From Bradyrhizobium sp. 170 (GTDB lineage Bacteria > Pseudomonadota > Alphaproteobacteria > Rhizobiales > Xanthobacteraceae), in assembly GCF_023101085.1 (NCBI RefSeq), contig NZ_CP064703.1:6324001-6388000 (forward strand): 64,000 nucleotides of DNA, given 5' to 3'. The position numbers and the translations under genes were made by a program. The notes under the pieces are model-generated. The model saw only the letters and a list, made by a program, of their open reading frames with translations. It made no database searches and had not been told where the DNA came from. Below, in pieces: positions 1 to 8,690 of the stretch (positions within the stretch are counted from its first letter, which is position 1; every line of letters begins with the position of its first letter).

Positions 1-231
1 AAGCCCCGCAGAGCGCGCCCAGTCGGCGAGATCCTTTTTCATGTAGCGCGCCTTCAGCGGCACCGGCGTCTCGCGCTGCGCGTAGACGCTCGGGTTCACG
101 GTATTGAAGATGCCGCCGACCAGGATCGGCCGCCAATTGATCTCGACGCCGAGTTCCTTGGCGAGCGGCTGGATGTTGTGAAAGGCGAGATAGGTCCAGG
201 GACTGGAGCAGTCGAAGAAGAATTCGAGCAT
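1..231 (-). CDS. DsbA-family 2-hydroxychromene-2-carboxylate isomerase-like protein (partial, C-terminus off the window)
   Basis: Reading leftwards from the ATG at 229-231 gives 77 codons with no stop, starting MLEFFFDCSSPWTYLAFHNI. This is the N-terminal beta-alpha unit of the DsbA/GST-kappa thioredoxin fold; the F(F/Y)D-SPW-Y opening and a Ser where thioredoxins have Cys are typical of 2-hydroxychromene-2-carboxylate isomerases, which use glutathione in aromatic degradation. The C-terminal two thirds, including the all-alpha insert, lie outside the window, so substrate and intactness cannot be judged. A GST gene follows on the same strand upstream, separated by a palindromic repeat. Confidence 0.75.
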   Translation of the reverse strand, partial: MLEFFFDCSSPWTYLAFHNIQPLAKELGVEINWRPILVGGIFNTVNPSVYAQRETPVPLKARYMKKDLADWARSAGL

Positions 232-280
232 GGGGTTTTCCTTGTTATTGCAATTATATTCTTGCGACTAACGTTTCCAC

Positions 281-393
281 CGTCATTGCGAGCGAAGCGA
301 AGCAATCCATCGCTCCGCCCGAAGAAAGAATGGATTGCTTCGTCGCTTCGCTCCCCTTGCGCAAACGCTTCGCGTTTGTCGCAGGCAATGACG
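281..393. repeat. Dispersed palindromic repeat, family 1 (GTCATTGCGAGCGAAG type)
   Basis: The left end CGTCATTGCGAGCGAAGCG is mirrored on the right by the complement ending in GCAATGACG; inner arms AGCAATCCA and TGGATTGCT also pair. The same arrangement recurs at 2251-2360, 3016-3101, 46577-46687 and 50505-50563. It lies between genes and can fold on either strand. Family name and function are not known to me. Confidence 0.85.
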
Positions 394-406
394 ACGCGGC
401 GGCACT

Positions 407-1108
407 CTACTTCCTTCCCGCCAACTCCTTCGCGCGCGCCCCGAACATATTCTTCCGCGCCTCCTCATCGAACGGCTCCTTGACGAACTTGCCGATCGCG
501 AGCCCCGCTTGCACCTGCGGCCGCGCGCGCACGTCAGCGTACCAGCGCTTGACGTTCGGGTAATCGTCAAGCGTAAAGCCCTGCGCCTTGTGGGTCATGG
601 TCCATGGGAAGCATGCGATGTCGGCGATCGAATAATCGCCGGCGACATAGGCGCCGGTCTTGCCCAATTGGGTATCGAGCACGCGGTAGAGCCGCACCGC
701 CTCGTCGCGGTAGCGCTCGATCGCGTACGGGATTTTCTCTGCCGCATAGAGCGCGAAATGGCCGTGCTGGCCGAGCATGGGCCCGAGCCCACTCATCTGC
801 CACATCAGCCATTCCATGACGCGAGAGCGGCCCCGCGTTTCCTTCGGCAGGAAGCGCCCGGTCTTGTCAGCGAGGTAGATCAGGATCGCCCCGGTCTCGA
901 ACACCGGGATCGGCTCGCCGCCATCGCCAGGTGCGCGGTCGACGATGGCCGGAATGCGGTTGTTCGGGCTGATCGCCAAAAATTCCGGCCTGAACTGCTC
1001 GCCGGCCCGGATGTTGACTGGAATGACCTGATAGGGAAGCCCGAGTTCCTCCAGCATGATCGAGATTTTCCAGCCGTTGGGCGTCGGCGCGTAGTGCAGG
1101 TCGATCAT
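407..1108 (-). CDS. Glutathione S-transferase, Ure2/YfcG-like
   Basis: 233 aa. The start MIDLHYAPTPNGWKISIMLE is preceded by an AGGGGAG ribosome site, so the longer upstream reading is not used. The N-terminal thioredoxin-like domain (about 1-85) has the TPNGWK-I segment and an ETGAIL-YLADK glutathione-binding motif (roughly residues 66-76) characteristic of Ure2p/YfcG/YghU-type GSTs, many of which are glutathione-disulfide reductases. An all-alpha C-terminal domain follows. It is cytosolic and stands alone; the upstream neighbour 1225-2247 is divergent. Confidence 0.9.
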   Translation of the reverse strand: MIDLHYAPTPNGWKISIMLEELGLPYQVIPVNIRAGEQFRPEFLAISPNNRIPAIVDRAPGDGGEPIPVFETGAILIYLADKTGRFLPKETRGRSRVMEWLMWQMSGLGPMLGQHGHFALYAAEKIPYAIERYRDEAVRLYRVLDTQLGKTGAYVAGDYSIADIACFPWTMTHKAQGFTLDDYPNVKRWYADVRARPQVQAGLAIGKFVKEPFDEEARKNMFGARAKELAGRK

Positions 1109-1224
1109 GGCTCCCCTAGCTGCCGATGCGGAATATTCCCCACAATGCCGACTTTCGTTGTTCTGTACCTCGATCATAAGACATGGCAGACAGGCGCTCA
1201 ATCAGAACCGACCGGGAGGCTCCC

Positions 1225-2247
1225 ATGCTGTTTCCAACCACCATCGCAGGCTCGTTGCCGAAGCCGGAATGGCTGGCCGAGCCCAATACGCTCTGGGCCC
1301 CCTGGAAATCCAAAGGCGACGAGCTCGCCCGCGCCAAGCGCGACGCCACCATGCTGGCGGTGAAGCTGCAGGAGGATGCCGGCGTCGATATCGTCACCGA
1401 GGGCGAGCAGGCCCGGCAGCATTTCGTCCACGGTTTTCTGGAGAAGGTCGAGGGCATCGATTTCGCCCACAAGGTCGAGATGGGCATAAGGAAAGACCGC
1501 TACAAGGCGATGGTGCCGCAAGTGGTCGCGCCGTTGACGCTGAAGGGCCGCGTCCATGCCGATGAAGCCCGCGTCGCCCGCACCCACACCACCCGCAAGC
1601 TGAAATTCACCCTGCCCGGGCCGATGACGATCGCCGACACCGTCGCGGACAAATATTACGGCGACAAGGTCAAGATGGCGTTCGCCTTCGCCGAGTTGCT
1701 CAACAACGAAGCCAAGGCGCTGCAGGCCGACGGCGTCGACGTGATCCAGTTCGACGAACCCGCCTTCAACGTGTTCATGGATGAAGTCTCCGACTGGGGC
1801 ATCAAGGCGCTGGAGCGTGCCGCCGAAGGCCTGACCTGCACCACCGCCGTGCACATCTGCTACGGCTACGGCATCAAGGCCAATACCGACTGGAAGGAAA
1901 CGCTCGGCAGCGAGTGGCGGCAGTACGAGGATATTTTCCCGGCGATCGCGAAAAGCCCGATCCAGCAGGTCGCGATCGAGTGCCGTAATTCGAAGGTGCC
2001 GCTGGATTTGCTGGCGCTGCTCCCCGGCAAGGTCGTCCAGGCCGGCGTCATCGACGTCGCCAGCGACACGGTGGAGACCGCCGAGGATGTCGTGAAGGTC
2101 ATTGAGGCGGTGTCGAAATTCGTGCCGAAGAGCAACATCGTCGCGACGACGAATTGCGGCATGGCGCCGATGCGGCGCGATATCGCGGAAGCAAAGCTGG
2201 CGGCGCTGGGTGCTGGCGCGAAGCTGGCGAGGGAGCGATTGGGGTAG
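1225..2247 (+). CDS. Cobalamin-independent methionine synthase family protein (MetE core domain)
   Basis: 340 aa, corresponding only to the C-terminal catalytic barrel of MetE (core-MetE). The zinc site is complete: His and Cys in HICYGYG, Glu in IECRNS and the last Cys in TTNCGMAP. The tetrahydropteroyl-triglutamate-binding N-terminal half of classical MetE (about 750 aa) is absent, so the methyl donor is probably something other than methyl-THF-polyglutamate, as for other core-MetE proteins. The ATG at 1225 has GGGAGG 5 nt upstream; an earlier in-frame ATG at 1183 lacks a good site. No other methionine gene is adjacent. Confidence 0.88.
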   Translation: MLFPTTIAGSLPKPEWLAEPNTLWAPWKSKGDELARAKRDATMLAVKLQEDAGVDIVTEGEQARQHFVHGFLEKVEGIDFAHKVEMGIRKDRYKAMVPQVVAPLTLKGRVHADEARVARTHTTRKLKFTLPGPMTIADTVADKYYGDKVKMAFAFAELLNNEAKALQADGVDVIQFDEPAFNVFMDEVSDWGIKALERAAEGLTCTTAVHICYGYGIKANTDWKETLGSEWRQYEDIFPAIAKSPIQQVAIECRNSKVPLDLLALLPGKVVQAGVIDVASDTVETAEDVVKVIEAVSKFVPKSNIVATTNCGMAPMRRDIAEAKLAALGAGAKLARERLG

Positions 2248-2250
2248 CTC

Positions 2251-2360
2251 CGTCATTGCGAGCGAAGCGAAGCAATCCGTATCGCCGCTTGCGGAGGTAT
2301 GGATTGCTTCGTCGCTTCGCTCCCTTGCGCAACGCTTCGCGTTTGTCGCAGGCAATGACG
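2251..2360. repeat. Dispersed palindromic repeat, family 1
   Basis: Begins CGTCATTGCGAGCGAAGC and ends GCAGGCAATGACG three bases after the methionine-synthase stop codon; the inner part GCGCAACGCTTCGCGTTTGT matches the copies at 281 and 46577 almost exactly. It may double as a transcript 3' structure. Confidence 0.85.
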
Positions 2361-2371
2361 ACCGAAAGAAT

Positions 2372-2989
2372 CTAACCCGCCACACTCGGATGCAGCACCG
2401 GTCGATACCCTGCACCCAGTGCGCGCAGCGTTGATGGTGGCGTCAGCAGCATCGCGTCCTCGATCGCTCCATCCACCATCTGATAGCCACCCATCGACCA
2501 TTGCAACGCCCTGCCCTGCACCATCAGAAAGCTCTCCTCACCTCGCTGCACCATCGCGCCGTCGGGCAAACGCTCCACCGGTACAGGCAGTGGATGCAAC
2601 CGCTTCTTCCTGCGCTCCAGCCTCTCGCCATGCAACACACTGTCCATCTCCCGCGCGCGAATATCCGCAACGCCATTGCCCTTCTCCCACGCTGCGCGAA
2701 ACCGGTTGGCATCGTCGCGGCGGCAGAAGAAGCATGGGCGGTGGCCGGCCGCGAATGCGGTTGCCTCGTCGAGAAAGAACAGCTCAGTCCAGCTCCGCCC
2801 ACCCATCACCTTGCGCCGCCAGCCCCTGAACTCGCAGACGCAGGTGATCCAGGCCGGGCTCGACCAGCGTTTCTTCAATAACGTCTTCGTCGCGGGATCG
2901 TGGATGATGCCGCGGTTGCCGGTGAACAGGCCGCGATGCGGGGTGGCGATGATGTCGCCGGTGGGCGTGACGCGGTTTTGAAGGGGCAT
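2372..2989 (-). CDS. Conserved hypothetical protein with HxxCxxC motif
   Basis: 205 aa, family not recognised. It starts MPLQNRVTPTGDIIATPHRG and contains a central HRPCFFCRRDDANRFR segment (about residues 82-97), i.e. His-x2-Cys-x2-Cys, which could bind metal or be redox active. The C-terminal third is Leu/Pro rich, ending in LRALGAGYRPVLHPSV. No signal peptide or membrane segment. It is flanked by family-1 repeats on both sides and shares no operon. Codon use looks like that of the neighbours, and the frame is open with a plausible start, so I take it as a real gene. Confidence 0.7.
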   Translation of the reverse strand: MPLQNRVTPTGDIIATPHRGLFTGNRGIIHDPATKTLLKKRWSSPAWITCVCEFRGWRRKVMGGRSWTELFFLDEATAFAAGHRPCFFCRRDDANRFRAAWEKGNGVADIRAREMDSVLHGERLERRKKRLHPLPVPVERLPDGAMVQRGEESFLMVQGRALQWSMGGYQMVDGAIEDAMLLTPPSTLRALGAGYRPVLHPSVAG

Positions 2990-3015
2990 GAAAGGCTCAG
3001 TCGTTAGCCACGTCA

Positions 3016-3101
3016 GTCATTGCGAGAGCAGTGAAGCAATCCATCTCTCCCCACCCGCGGCGGTATGGATTGCTTCGTCGCTGGCGCTCCTCGCAATGAC
3101 G
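3016..3101. repeat. Dispersed palindromic repeat, family 1 (variant)
   Basis: A shorter, more diverged copy: GTCATTGCGAGAGCAGTGAA at the left and CTCCTCGCAATGACG at the right, with AGCAATCCAT/ATGGATTGCT as inner arms. Confidence 0.75.
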
Positions 3102-3124
3102 GTGGTTGGATCACCCCCCCGCCG

Positions 3125-3631
3125 TCACGGACGGATCGGCGGCTGGAACGACAGCGCAGTATCCCAGGGAAAGTGGATCCAGGTATCCTGCGACACTTCG
3201 GTGATAAACGTATCAACCAGCGGCTTGCCCTGCGGCTTGGCGTAGACGGCCGCGAAATGCGCGTCCGGCATCATCGAACGCACCAGCCGCCCAGTCTTGC
3301 CGGTGTCGACGAGGTCGTCGACGATCAACAGTCCCTTGCCCGTGCCGCCGCCGAGTTTTGCCACCTCAGTCGAAACGCCCTTGAGCGCCTGCAGGTCGCC
3401 CTGCCTTGTGTGGTCGTAGCTGGCGATGCAGACGGTATCGATGATGCGAATGCCGAGTTCACGCGCCACGATGGCCGCCGGCACCAGCCCGCCGCGGGTA
3501 ATCGCGATGATGGCGTGAAACGGCCCGACCTCGTTGAGCCGCCAGGTCAGCGCACGGCAATCCCGGTGAAACTGGTCCCAGGAAACCGGAAAGGCTTTCT
3601 CCGGCGGCGGAGTGGCTTTTTCGCGCTCCAT
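3125..3631 (-). CDS. gpt: Xanthine(-guanine) phosphoribosyltransferase
   Basis: 168 aa. The PRPP-binding loop [13 protein letters not shown] lies at about residues 100-112, and the family's pyrophosphate loop ITRGGLVPA at about 44-52. The enzyme salvages xanthine and guanine to the nucleotides using PRPP in the cytosol. Length matches bacterial Gpt. Start choice is between GTG at 3634 and the directly following ATG at 3631; I use the ATG. The CinA-like gene lies upstream on the same strand, about 100 bp away. Confidence 0.93.
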   Translation of the reverse strand: MEREKATPPPEKAFPVSWDQFHRDCRALTWRLNEVGPFHAIIAITRGGLVPAAIVARELGIRIIDTVCIASYDHTRQGDLQALKGVSTEVAKLGGGTGKGLLIVDDLVDTGKTGRLVRSMMPDAHFAAVYAKPQGKPLVDTFITEVSQDTWIHFPWDTALSFQPPIRP

Positions 3632-3737
3632 CACGAACGCGCTCCAGAACAGGTGGTCACTTTTGTTCTCCTGATAATGATGACGTTGCCATATCGCTGG
3701 TCGCCAACCACCCTGGTTGTTCGTACACCAGCCGCCG

Positions 3738-4478
3738 CTACCGGGCGGCGATGTTCAGGTTCGCCAGCATCTCCTTCACCGCGGCCATCGCGGCGTTGAG
3801 CTTTTCGGGATCGCGGGAGCGAACGACGAGGTTGGTATTCGGCTTCTTGTCCTCGTCCATGAACGGATAGCTGCCGATGATGGTGTCCGGGTGCGCATTG
3901 GCGATCTCCCGCAGCGGCCCGCCGATGTCGCCTTCCCGCGCATTGGCGCGGACCGAGTCCGAGAGCATCCGCACGCCCGACTTCAGCTTGGGAGCGACGA
4001 TGTCCATCATTGCCTGCATGATCGATGGGATGCCGGCCATCACGATGACGTTGCCGAGCTTGAAGCCCGGCGCCAGGATGGTGGCGCTCTGGATCAGCTC
4101 GGCGCCATCGGGGACGCGCGCCATGCGCAGCCGCGCCTCGTTCAGATCCTGCTCGGTCCAGCGCTCGCGGAAGCGCGCCACCACCTCCGGGTGATGGTCG
4201 ATGCGGACGCCGAACGCCTTCGCAACACTGTCCGCGGTGATGTCGTCGTGGGTCGGCCCGATGCCGCCGGTCGTGAAGACGTAATCGTAGCGATGCCGCA
4301 GTGCATCAAGGGCGGTGATGATGTCGGGTTCGTCGTCGGCGACGACGCGGACCTCCTTGAGGTCGATCCCGATGTTGGTCAGGTACTCGGCGATGAAGCC
4401 GATGTTCTTGTCCTTGGTCCGGCCGGACAGGATCTCGTCGCCAATGACCAGAATACCCGCCGTGACGATCTCGCTCAT
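3738..4478 (-). CDS. CinA-type competence/damage-inducible protein, molybdopterin-binding domain only
   Basis: 246 aa. The MoCF/MogA-like fold is marked by [13 protein letters not shown] (about residues 11-23) and by [22 protein letters not shown] (split here: [12 protein letters not shown], then [10 protein letters not shown], about 69-90). CinA proteins with this domain act as ADP-ribose or NMN-cycle pyrophosphatases. The C-terminal nicotinamide-mononucleotide amidase domain of full CinA (about 410 aa) is absent. The start has GGGGAG upstream. It may be cotranscribed with gpt downstream. Confidence 0.88.
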   Translation of the reverse strand: MSEIVTAGILVIGDEILSGRTKDKNIGFIAEYLTNIGIDLKEVRVVADDEPDIITALDALRHRYDYVFTTGGIGPTHDDITADSVAKAFGVRIDHHPEVVARFRERWTEQDLNEARLRMARVPDGAELIQSATILAPGFKLGNVIVMAGIPSIMQAMMDIVAPKLKSGVRMLSDSVRANAREGDIGGPLREIANAHPDTIIGSYPFMDEDKKPNTNLVVRSRDPEKLNAAMAAVKEMLANLNIAAR

Positions 4479-4697
4479 GACTTCTCCCCACCTGTCCCCG
4501 TACCTTGCGCAAGCAACGCATTCAAGTCACGGGGTTTGCTGCCGAAATAAGCACCCGGCAGCCCTTTTTTAGGGCAGCGCGGCAGGCTACCCACACGAAA
4601 TGCCGCAAGCCAATGCATATCGCGCTGGCCCGAGCCTTGCTACCATCCCGTGAAGTCATGCACTGTGCCGCATGGCTTCGAGAGATAGTCAGGATTT

Positions 4698-6116
4698 ATG
4701 GCAGTTGCCTTCGATGAAATGAACGGGCCCGGCGGCGACCTCCGCCCGGCCTATCGGGAGCTCTCCCGCTGGCTGAAGGAGACGCCTCCGGACGCCCTGG
4801 AATATCGCCGGCAGGAGGCGGAACTGCTGTTCCGCCGGATCGGCATCACCTTCGCGGTCTATGGCGACGCCGAAGCCCAGGAGCGACTGATCCCCTTCGA
4901 CGTGATCCCGCGAATCATGGCGGCCAAGGAATGGACGCTGCTGGAAAAGGGCCTGAAGCAGCGGGTCCGCGCGCTCAACATGTTCCTGCGCGACATCTAT
5001 CACGGCCGCGACATCCTCCGCGCCAACATCATTCCCGACGACCTGATCTTCCAGAACCCGGTGTTCCGCCCGGAAATGAACGGCCAGAGCGTGCCGCACG
5101 ACGTCTACGTGCACATCGCAGGCATCGATATCGTCCGGGTCGACGCCGACAATTTCATCGTGCTGGAGGACAATGCACGGACGCCCTCCGGCGTCTCCTA
5201 CATGCTGGAAAACCGCGAAATCATGATGCGGCTGTTTCCGGACCTGTTCGCCCGCCACCGCGTGGCGCCGGTGGAGCGATATCCCGACGAACTGCTCTCG
5301 GCGTTGCGCTCGGTGGCGCCGTTCTCGGCCTCGGCGGAGCCGACGGTCGCCCTGATGACACCCGGCGTCTACAATTCCGCCTATTACGAACACTCCTTCC
5401 TCGCCGACAAATTGGGGATCGAGCTGGTCGAGGGCCGCGACCTCATCGTCAAGAACGACGAGGTGTTCATGCGCACCACCGAGGGCCTCAAACGCGTCGA
5501 CGTGATCTACCGCCGCGTCGACGACGATTTCCTCGACCCCCTGACCTTCCGCCCGGATTCGGCGCTCGGGGTGCCCGGGCTGATGTCGGCCTATGCGGCC
5601 GGCAACGTCACGCTGGCGAATGCGGTCGGCACCGGGATTGCCGACGACAAGGCGATCTATTCCTACATGCCCGAGGTCGTAAAATTCTATCTCGGCGAAG
5701 AACCGATCCTGAAGAATGTGCAGACCTGGCGCTGCCGCGAGCCGAAGGATCTGGCCTACGTGCTCGACAATCTGAGCGAACTGGTCGTGAAGGAAGTCCA
5801 CGGCTCCGGCGGCTACGGCATGCTGATCGGTCCCGCCGCCACCAAGGCGACGATCGAGGCGTTCCGCGACAAACTCAAGCGCGAGCCCGAAGGTTTCATC
5901 GCCCAGCCGACGCTGGCGCTCTCGACCTGCCCGACCTGCACCGCCTCCGGCCTCGCGCCGCGCCATGTCGATCTGCGGCCGTTCGTGCTGACCGGCAGCA
6001 AGCACGTCACCATCGTACCGGGCGGGCTGACGCGGGTGGCGCTGAAGGAAGGCTCGCTGGTGGTCAATTCGAGCCAGGGCGGCGGCACCAAGGACACCTG
6101 GATACTGGACGAATAG
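4698..6116 (+). CDS. Circularly permuted ATP-grasp protein (COG2308), Anbu-cluster component
   Basis: 472 aa. Full-length match to the DUF404/DUF407 circularly permuted type 2 ATP-grasp family: MNGQSVPHDVYVHIAGIDIV near residue 125-145, LEDNARTPSGVSYMLENRE at about 156-174, and KEVHGSGGYGMLIGP at about 364-378, the nucleotide-binding glycine loop. These enzymes are predicted amide or peptide ligases whose product is unknown. The ATG sits just after an AGGA. The alpha-E gene follows after 16 nt, so the two are cotranscribed; transglutaminase and Anbu lie further along the same strand. Confidence 0.92.
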   Translation: MAVAFDEMNGPGGDLRPAYRELSRWLKETPPDALEYRRQEAELLFRRIGITFAVYGDAEAQERLIPFDVIPRIMAAKEWTLLEKGLKQRVRALNMFLRDIYHGRDILRANIIPDDLIFQNPVFRPEMNGQSVPHDVYVHIAGIDIVRVDADNFIVLEDNARTPSGVSYMLENREIMMRLFPDLFARHRVAPVERYPDELLSALRSVAPFSASAEPTVALMTPGVYNSAYYEHSFLADKLGIELVEGRDLIVKNDEVFMRTTEGLKRVDVIYRRVDDDFLDPLTFRPDSALGVPGLMSAYAAGNVTLANAVGTGIADDKAIYSYMPEVVKFYLGEEPILKNVQTWRCREPKDLAYVLDNLSELVVKEVHGSGGYGMLIGPAATKATIEAFRDKLKREPEGFIAQPTLALSTCPTCTASGLAPRHVDLRPFVLTGSKHVTIVPGGLTRVALKEGSLVVNSSQGGGTKDTWILDE

Positions 6117-6132
6117 AGAGCGAAATTTTCGT

Positions 6133-7077
6133 ATGCTGTCGCGCACTGCCGAAAATCTGTACTGGCTGGCCCGCTACGTCGAGCGCGCCGAATATATCGC
6201 GCGCACCATCGACGCGACCTTGCGCGTCACCGCACTTCCCGCCGCCTATATCGGCAAGACCAATGAGTGGGAATCGGCGCTGCTGACCGCCGGCGTCAGC
6301 GCGAGCTTCTACGAGGCCTATCAGGAAGCCAACGAGCAGAACGTCGTCGAGTATCTGGCGTTCTCGCCGTCCAACCCCTCCTCGATCAAGAACTGCATCG
6401 AGGCCGCGCGGCTCAATTCGCGCTCGGTACGAACCGCGCTGACCTCAGAGATGTGGGACACCATCAACTCGGCCTGGATCGAATTGCAGGAGGTCTGGGG
6501 CAAAGGCACCTCCAGCCGCGAGGAACTGGCGAGGTTTCTACGTTTCGTGCAGGAGACTTCACTGCGGTTCGACGGTTCGGCCTACCGGACCATGCTGCGC
6601 AACGACGCCTACTGGTTCTCGCGGCTGGGGCTACATCTGGAGCGCGCCGACAACACCGCCCGCATTCTCGACGTGAAGTATCACGTGCTGCTGCCCGAGG
6701 AGGAACACGTCGGCGGCCCGCTGGACTACTACCAGTGGACCTCGATCCTGCGCTCGGTGTCGGCGCTGACGGCCTATCACTGGGTCTATCGCGAGACGCT
6801 GAAACCTTGGCTGATCGCCGACCTTTTGATCCTGAACGACACCCTGCCGCGTTCGCTGGCGAGCTGCTACAGCAACCTCGTGCGCAACCTCGACCAGATC
6901 GGCGTCGCCTATGGCCGCCAGGGCGCCTCCCAGCGCCACGCCCGCGGCGTCCGCAACCGGCTCGAACACAGCCATATGGACGATATCTTCCAGCACGGCG
7001 TCCATGAGTTCATTCAGGAATTCATTTCGGATAATGCGCGGCTCGGTGAGATCATCACCCGGCAGTATTTGATTTAA
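6133..7077 (+). CDS. Alpha-E domain protein (DUF403, COG2307), Anbu-cluster component
   Basis: 314 aa. Opens MLSRTAENLYWLARYVERAE and is nearly all helix, with a second copy of the R-x-GLHLERADNTARILDVK signature around residues 159-180, as expected of the alpha-E family. No enzymatic activity is established; the family is almost always encoded next to the circularly permuted ATP-grasp protein and probably works as its partner. It follows the ATP-grasp gene by 16 nt. Confidence 0.92.
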   Translation: MLSRTAENLYWLARYVERAEYIARTIDATLRVTALPAAYIGKTNEWESALLTAGVSASFYEAYQEANEQNVVEYLAFSPSNPSSIKNCIEAARLNSRSVRTALTSEMWDTINSAWIELQEVWGKGTSSREELARFLRFVQETSLRFDGSAYRTMLRNDAYWFSRLGLHLERADNTARILDVKYHVLLPEEEHVGGPLDYYQWTSILRSVSALTAYHWVYRETLKPWLIADLLILNDTLPRSLASCYSNLVRNLDQIGVAYGRQGASQRHARGVRNRLEHSHMDDIFQHGVHEFIQEFISDNARLGEIITRQYLI

Positions 7078-7183
7078 GCTTCTGGAGAGCCATCGCGCAG
7101 CCTTTGAATGTTTCCCCATGAGCCTGGTCGCCCTCGCGGCACAGCCTTGTGCTATTCTCAAGCCTGATACATGGGAGGAGCGC

Positions 7184-7630
7184 ATGAGAAAGCTAGCTCG
7201 GGCTTTCTGCACTTCACTTGTGCTGGCGGCAACGTCGGCCCTCGCGGGACCTGCGGACGAGGCCAGCGCAATTGTCGATCAATGGTCGGCAACCTACAGC
7301 GCCAACGATCGTAATGCCCTGGTGAAACTCTACGCTCCGGACGCCCTGCTTCTCGGGACGACCGACCAGGCTGCGACCCGCGGGACCGAGGAAATCCGGG
7401 AATATTTCGTGGCCCTTGACAAGGGTGGGCGCAAGAACACCATCAAGGAGAGAGATGTGATTGTTCTTGGTCCCGAGGCCGTAATTGTTGTGGGGTTCTA
7501 CGATTTTGCGCGAAAAGAGCAGAATTACGAACCCCGCCCTTCTCGCTTCACGATGGTAGTCGTGAAGCGAGAAGGCCGTTGGATGATCGCGCATCACCAT
7601 TCCTCGCCGCGAGCCGCGACCAGGCAATAG
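7184..7630 (+). CDS. Secreted NTF2-like (SgcJ/DUF4440-type) protein inside the Anbu cluster
   Basis: 148 aa. The ATG at 7184 has GGGAGGAG upstream and begins a signal peptide, MRKLARAFCTSLVLAATSAL-AG; an in-frame start at 7118 has neither. The mature part reads DEASAIVDQWSATYSANDRN, then KLYAPDALLLGT, and ends with FTMVVVKREGRWMIAHHHSS, the cone-shaped NTF2/SnoaL fold of the SgcJ/CaMKII-association type. Such proteins are small-molecule-binding or assembly modules, and no catalytic residue can be assigned. It lies between the alpha-E and transglutaminase genes in the same direction, where the usual cluster has no such gene. Confidence 0.82.
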   Translation: MRKLARAFCTSLVLAATSALAGPADEASAIVDQWSATYSANDRNALVKLYAPDALLLGTTDQAATRGTEEIREYFVALDKGGRKNTIKERDVIVLGPEAVIVVGFYDFARKEQNYEPRPSRFTMVVVKREGRWMIAHHHSSPRAATRQ

Positions 7631-7694
7631 ACAAGTTTACGCTGTCTGGGCAGACTGCTATGCCCGGGCAAGACGATCCGAACCGGGTTCAACC

Positions 7695-8537
7695 ATGCGC
7701 CTGCGAATTGCCCATTCCACCAGCTATCGCTACGAGCCGCCGGCCTCCGGCGTGATCCAGATCCTGCGCATGACGCCCGGTAGCCATGACGGGCAGTATG
7801 TCGCCGAATGGCAGATCGACGTCTCAACCGACTCACGGCTCGACATGCACCAGGACGCGTTCGGTAATGTCACGCATGTCTTGACGCACGGGCCGATCGC
7901 CGACCTCACCATCCGTGTCGAGGGGCTGATCGAGACCCACGACACCGGCGGCGTGCTGCGCGGCACCGACGAGCGGTTCCCGGCGAGCCTGTTCCTGCGC
8001 CAGACCGCGCTCACCGAAGTCAATCCGGCGATGGCGACGTTTGCCCGCGAGCTGCGCTCGGAGTCCGACGGCGACGTGCTCGGCTTCCTGCATGCGCTGA
8101 TGGTGCAGATCAACGAACACATGACGTTCGACGAGGACCCCACCAATTCGGGCACGTCGGCGGCCGAAGCCTTTGCGCTCAAGCGCGGTGTCTGCCAGGA
8201 CTATGCGCACATCTTCATCGCCTGCGCCCGCTCCGGCGGCGTTCCGGCGCGCTTCGTCTCCGGGCACTTCCTGCGCTCTGACGGCACCGTGCACCAGCAG
8301 GCCGGCCACGCCTGGGCGGAAGCCTTCGTGCCTGACCTCGGCTGGGTCGGCTTCGATGCCGCCAACGGCCTCTGCACCACCGACGCCCATGCCCGTGTCG
8401 CCATCGGGCTCGACTACCTCGGCGCCGCGCCGGTCCGCGGCACCCGCTATGGCGGGGGTGCGGAGACGCTGACGGTGGCGGTCCGGGTCGAGCAGGCCGG
8501 GCGGCCGGGCCAGTGGCAGAGCCAGTCGCAGTCGTAA
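7695..8537 (+). CDS. Transglutaminase-like cysteine protease (COG1305), Anbu-cluster component
   Basis: 280 aa. An N-terminal beta-sandwich (MRLRIAHSTSYRYEPPASGV onward, about 1-80) precedes a transglutaminase core in which the triad is visible: Cys in KRGVCQDYAHIF (about residue 164), His in AGHAWAEAF (about 203) and Asp in WVGFDAANG (about 218). Homologues cleave or form amide bonds. No signal peptide, so it probably acts in the cytoplasm like Anbu. It shares the strand with the upstream ATP-grasp and alpha-E genes. Confidence 0.9.
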   Translation: MRLRIAHSTSYRYEPPASGVIQILRMTPGSHDGQYVAEWQIDVSTDSRLDMHQDAFGNVTHVLTHGPIADLTIRVEGLIETHDTGGVLRGTDERFPASLFLRQTALTEVNPAMATFARELRSESDGDVLGFLHALMVQINEHMTFDEDPTNSGTSAAEAFALKRGVCQDYAHIFIACARSGGVPARFVSGHFLRSDGTVHQQAGHAWAEAFVPDLGWVGFDAANGLCTTDAHARVAIGLDYLGAAPVRGTRYGGGAETLTVAVRVEQAGRPGQWQSQSQS

Positions 8538-8553
8538 AGCACTCTCTCTCCGT

Positions 8554-8682
8554 CGTCATTCCGGGGCTCGCGAAGCGAGAGCCCGGAATCCATCGCGAGG
8601 CGGCCCCCCGCGGTGAGATGGATCCCGGGTTCGCGCTAAGCGCGCCCTCAGATGCGCAATTGCGCATCGTAGATGACGGCCT
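8554..8682. repeat. Dispersed palindromic repeat, family 2 (GTCATTCCGGGGC type)
   Basis: GTCATTCCGGGGCTCGCGAA is followed by GAGAGCCCGGAATCCATCGC; a second hairpin CAGATGCGCAATTGCGCATC lies inside. The same words recur at 18930, 19283 and 63373. It sits between convergent genes. Confidence 0.8.
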
Positions 8683-8690
8683 TTCGGCCG

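Noticed and set aside
1198..2415. 405-codon minus-strand frame opposite the methionine synthase gene
   Set aside because: Composition (Arg/His/Asp/Gly rich) and exact antisense overlap with a recognised gene mark it as a GC-rich shadow.
281..3101. Possible CRISPR from repeated GTCATTGCGAGCG words
   Set aside because: The copies are palindromic, hundreds of bases apart and without regular spacers or cas genes.
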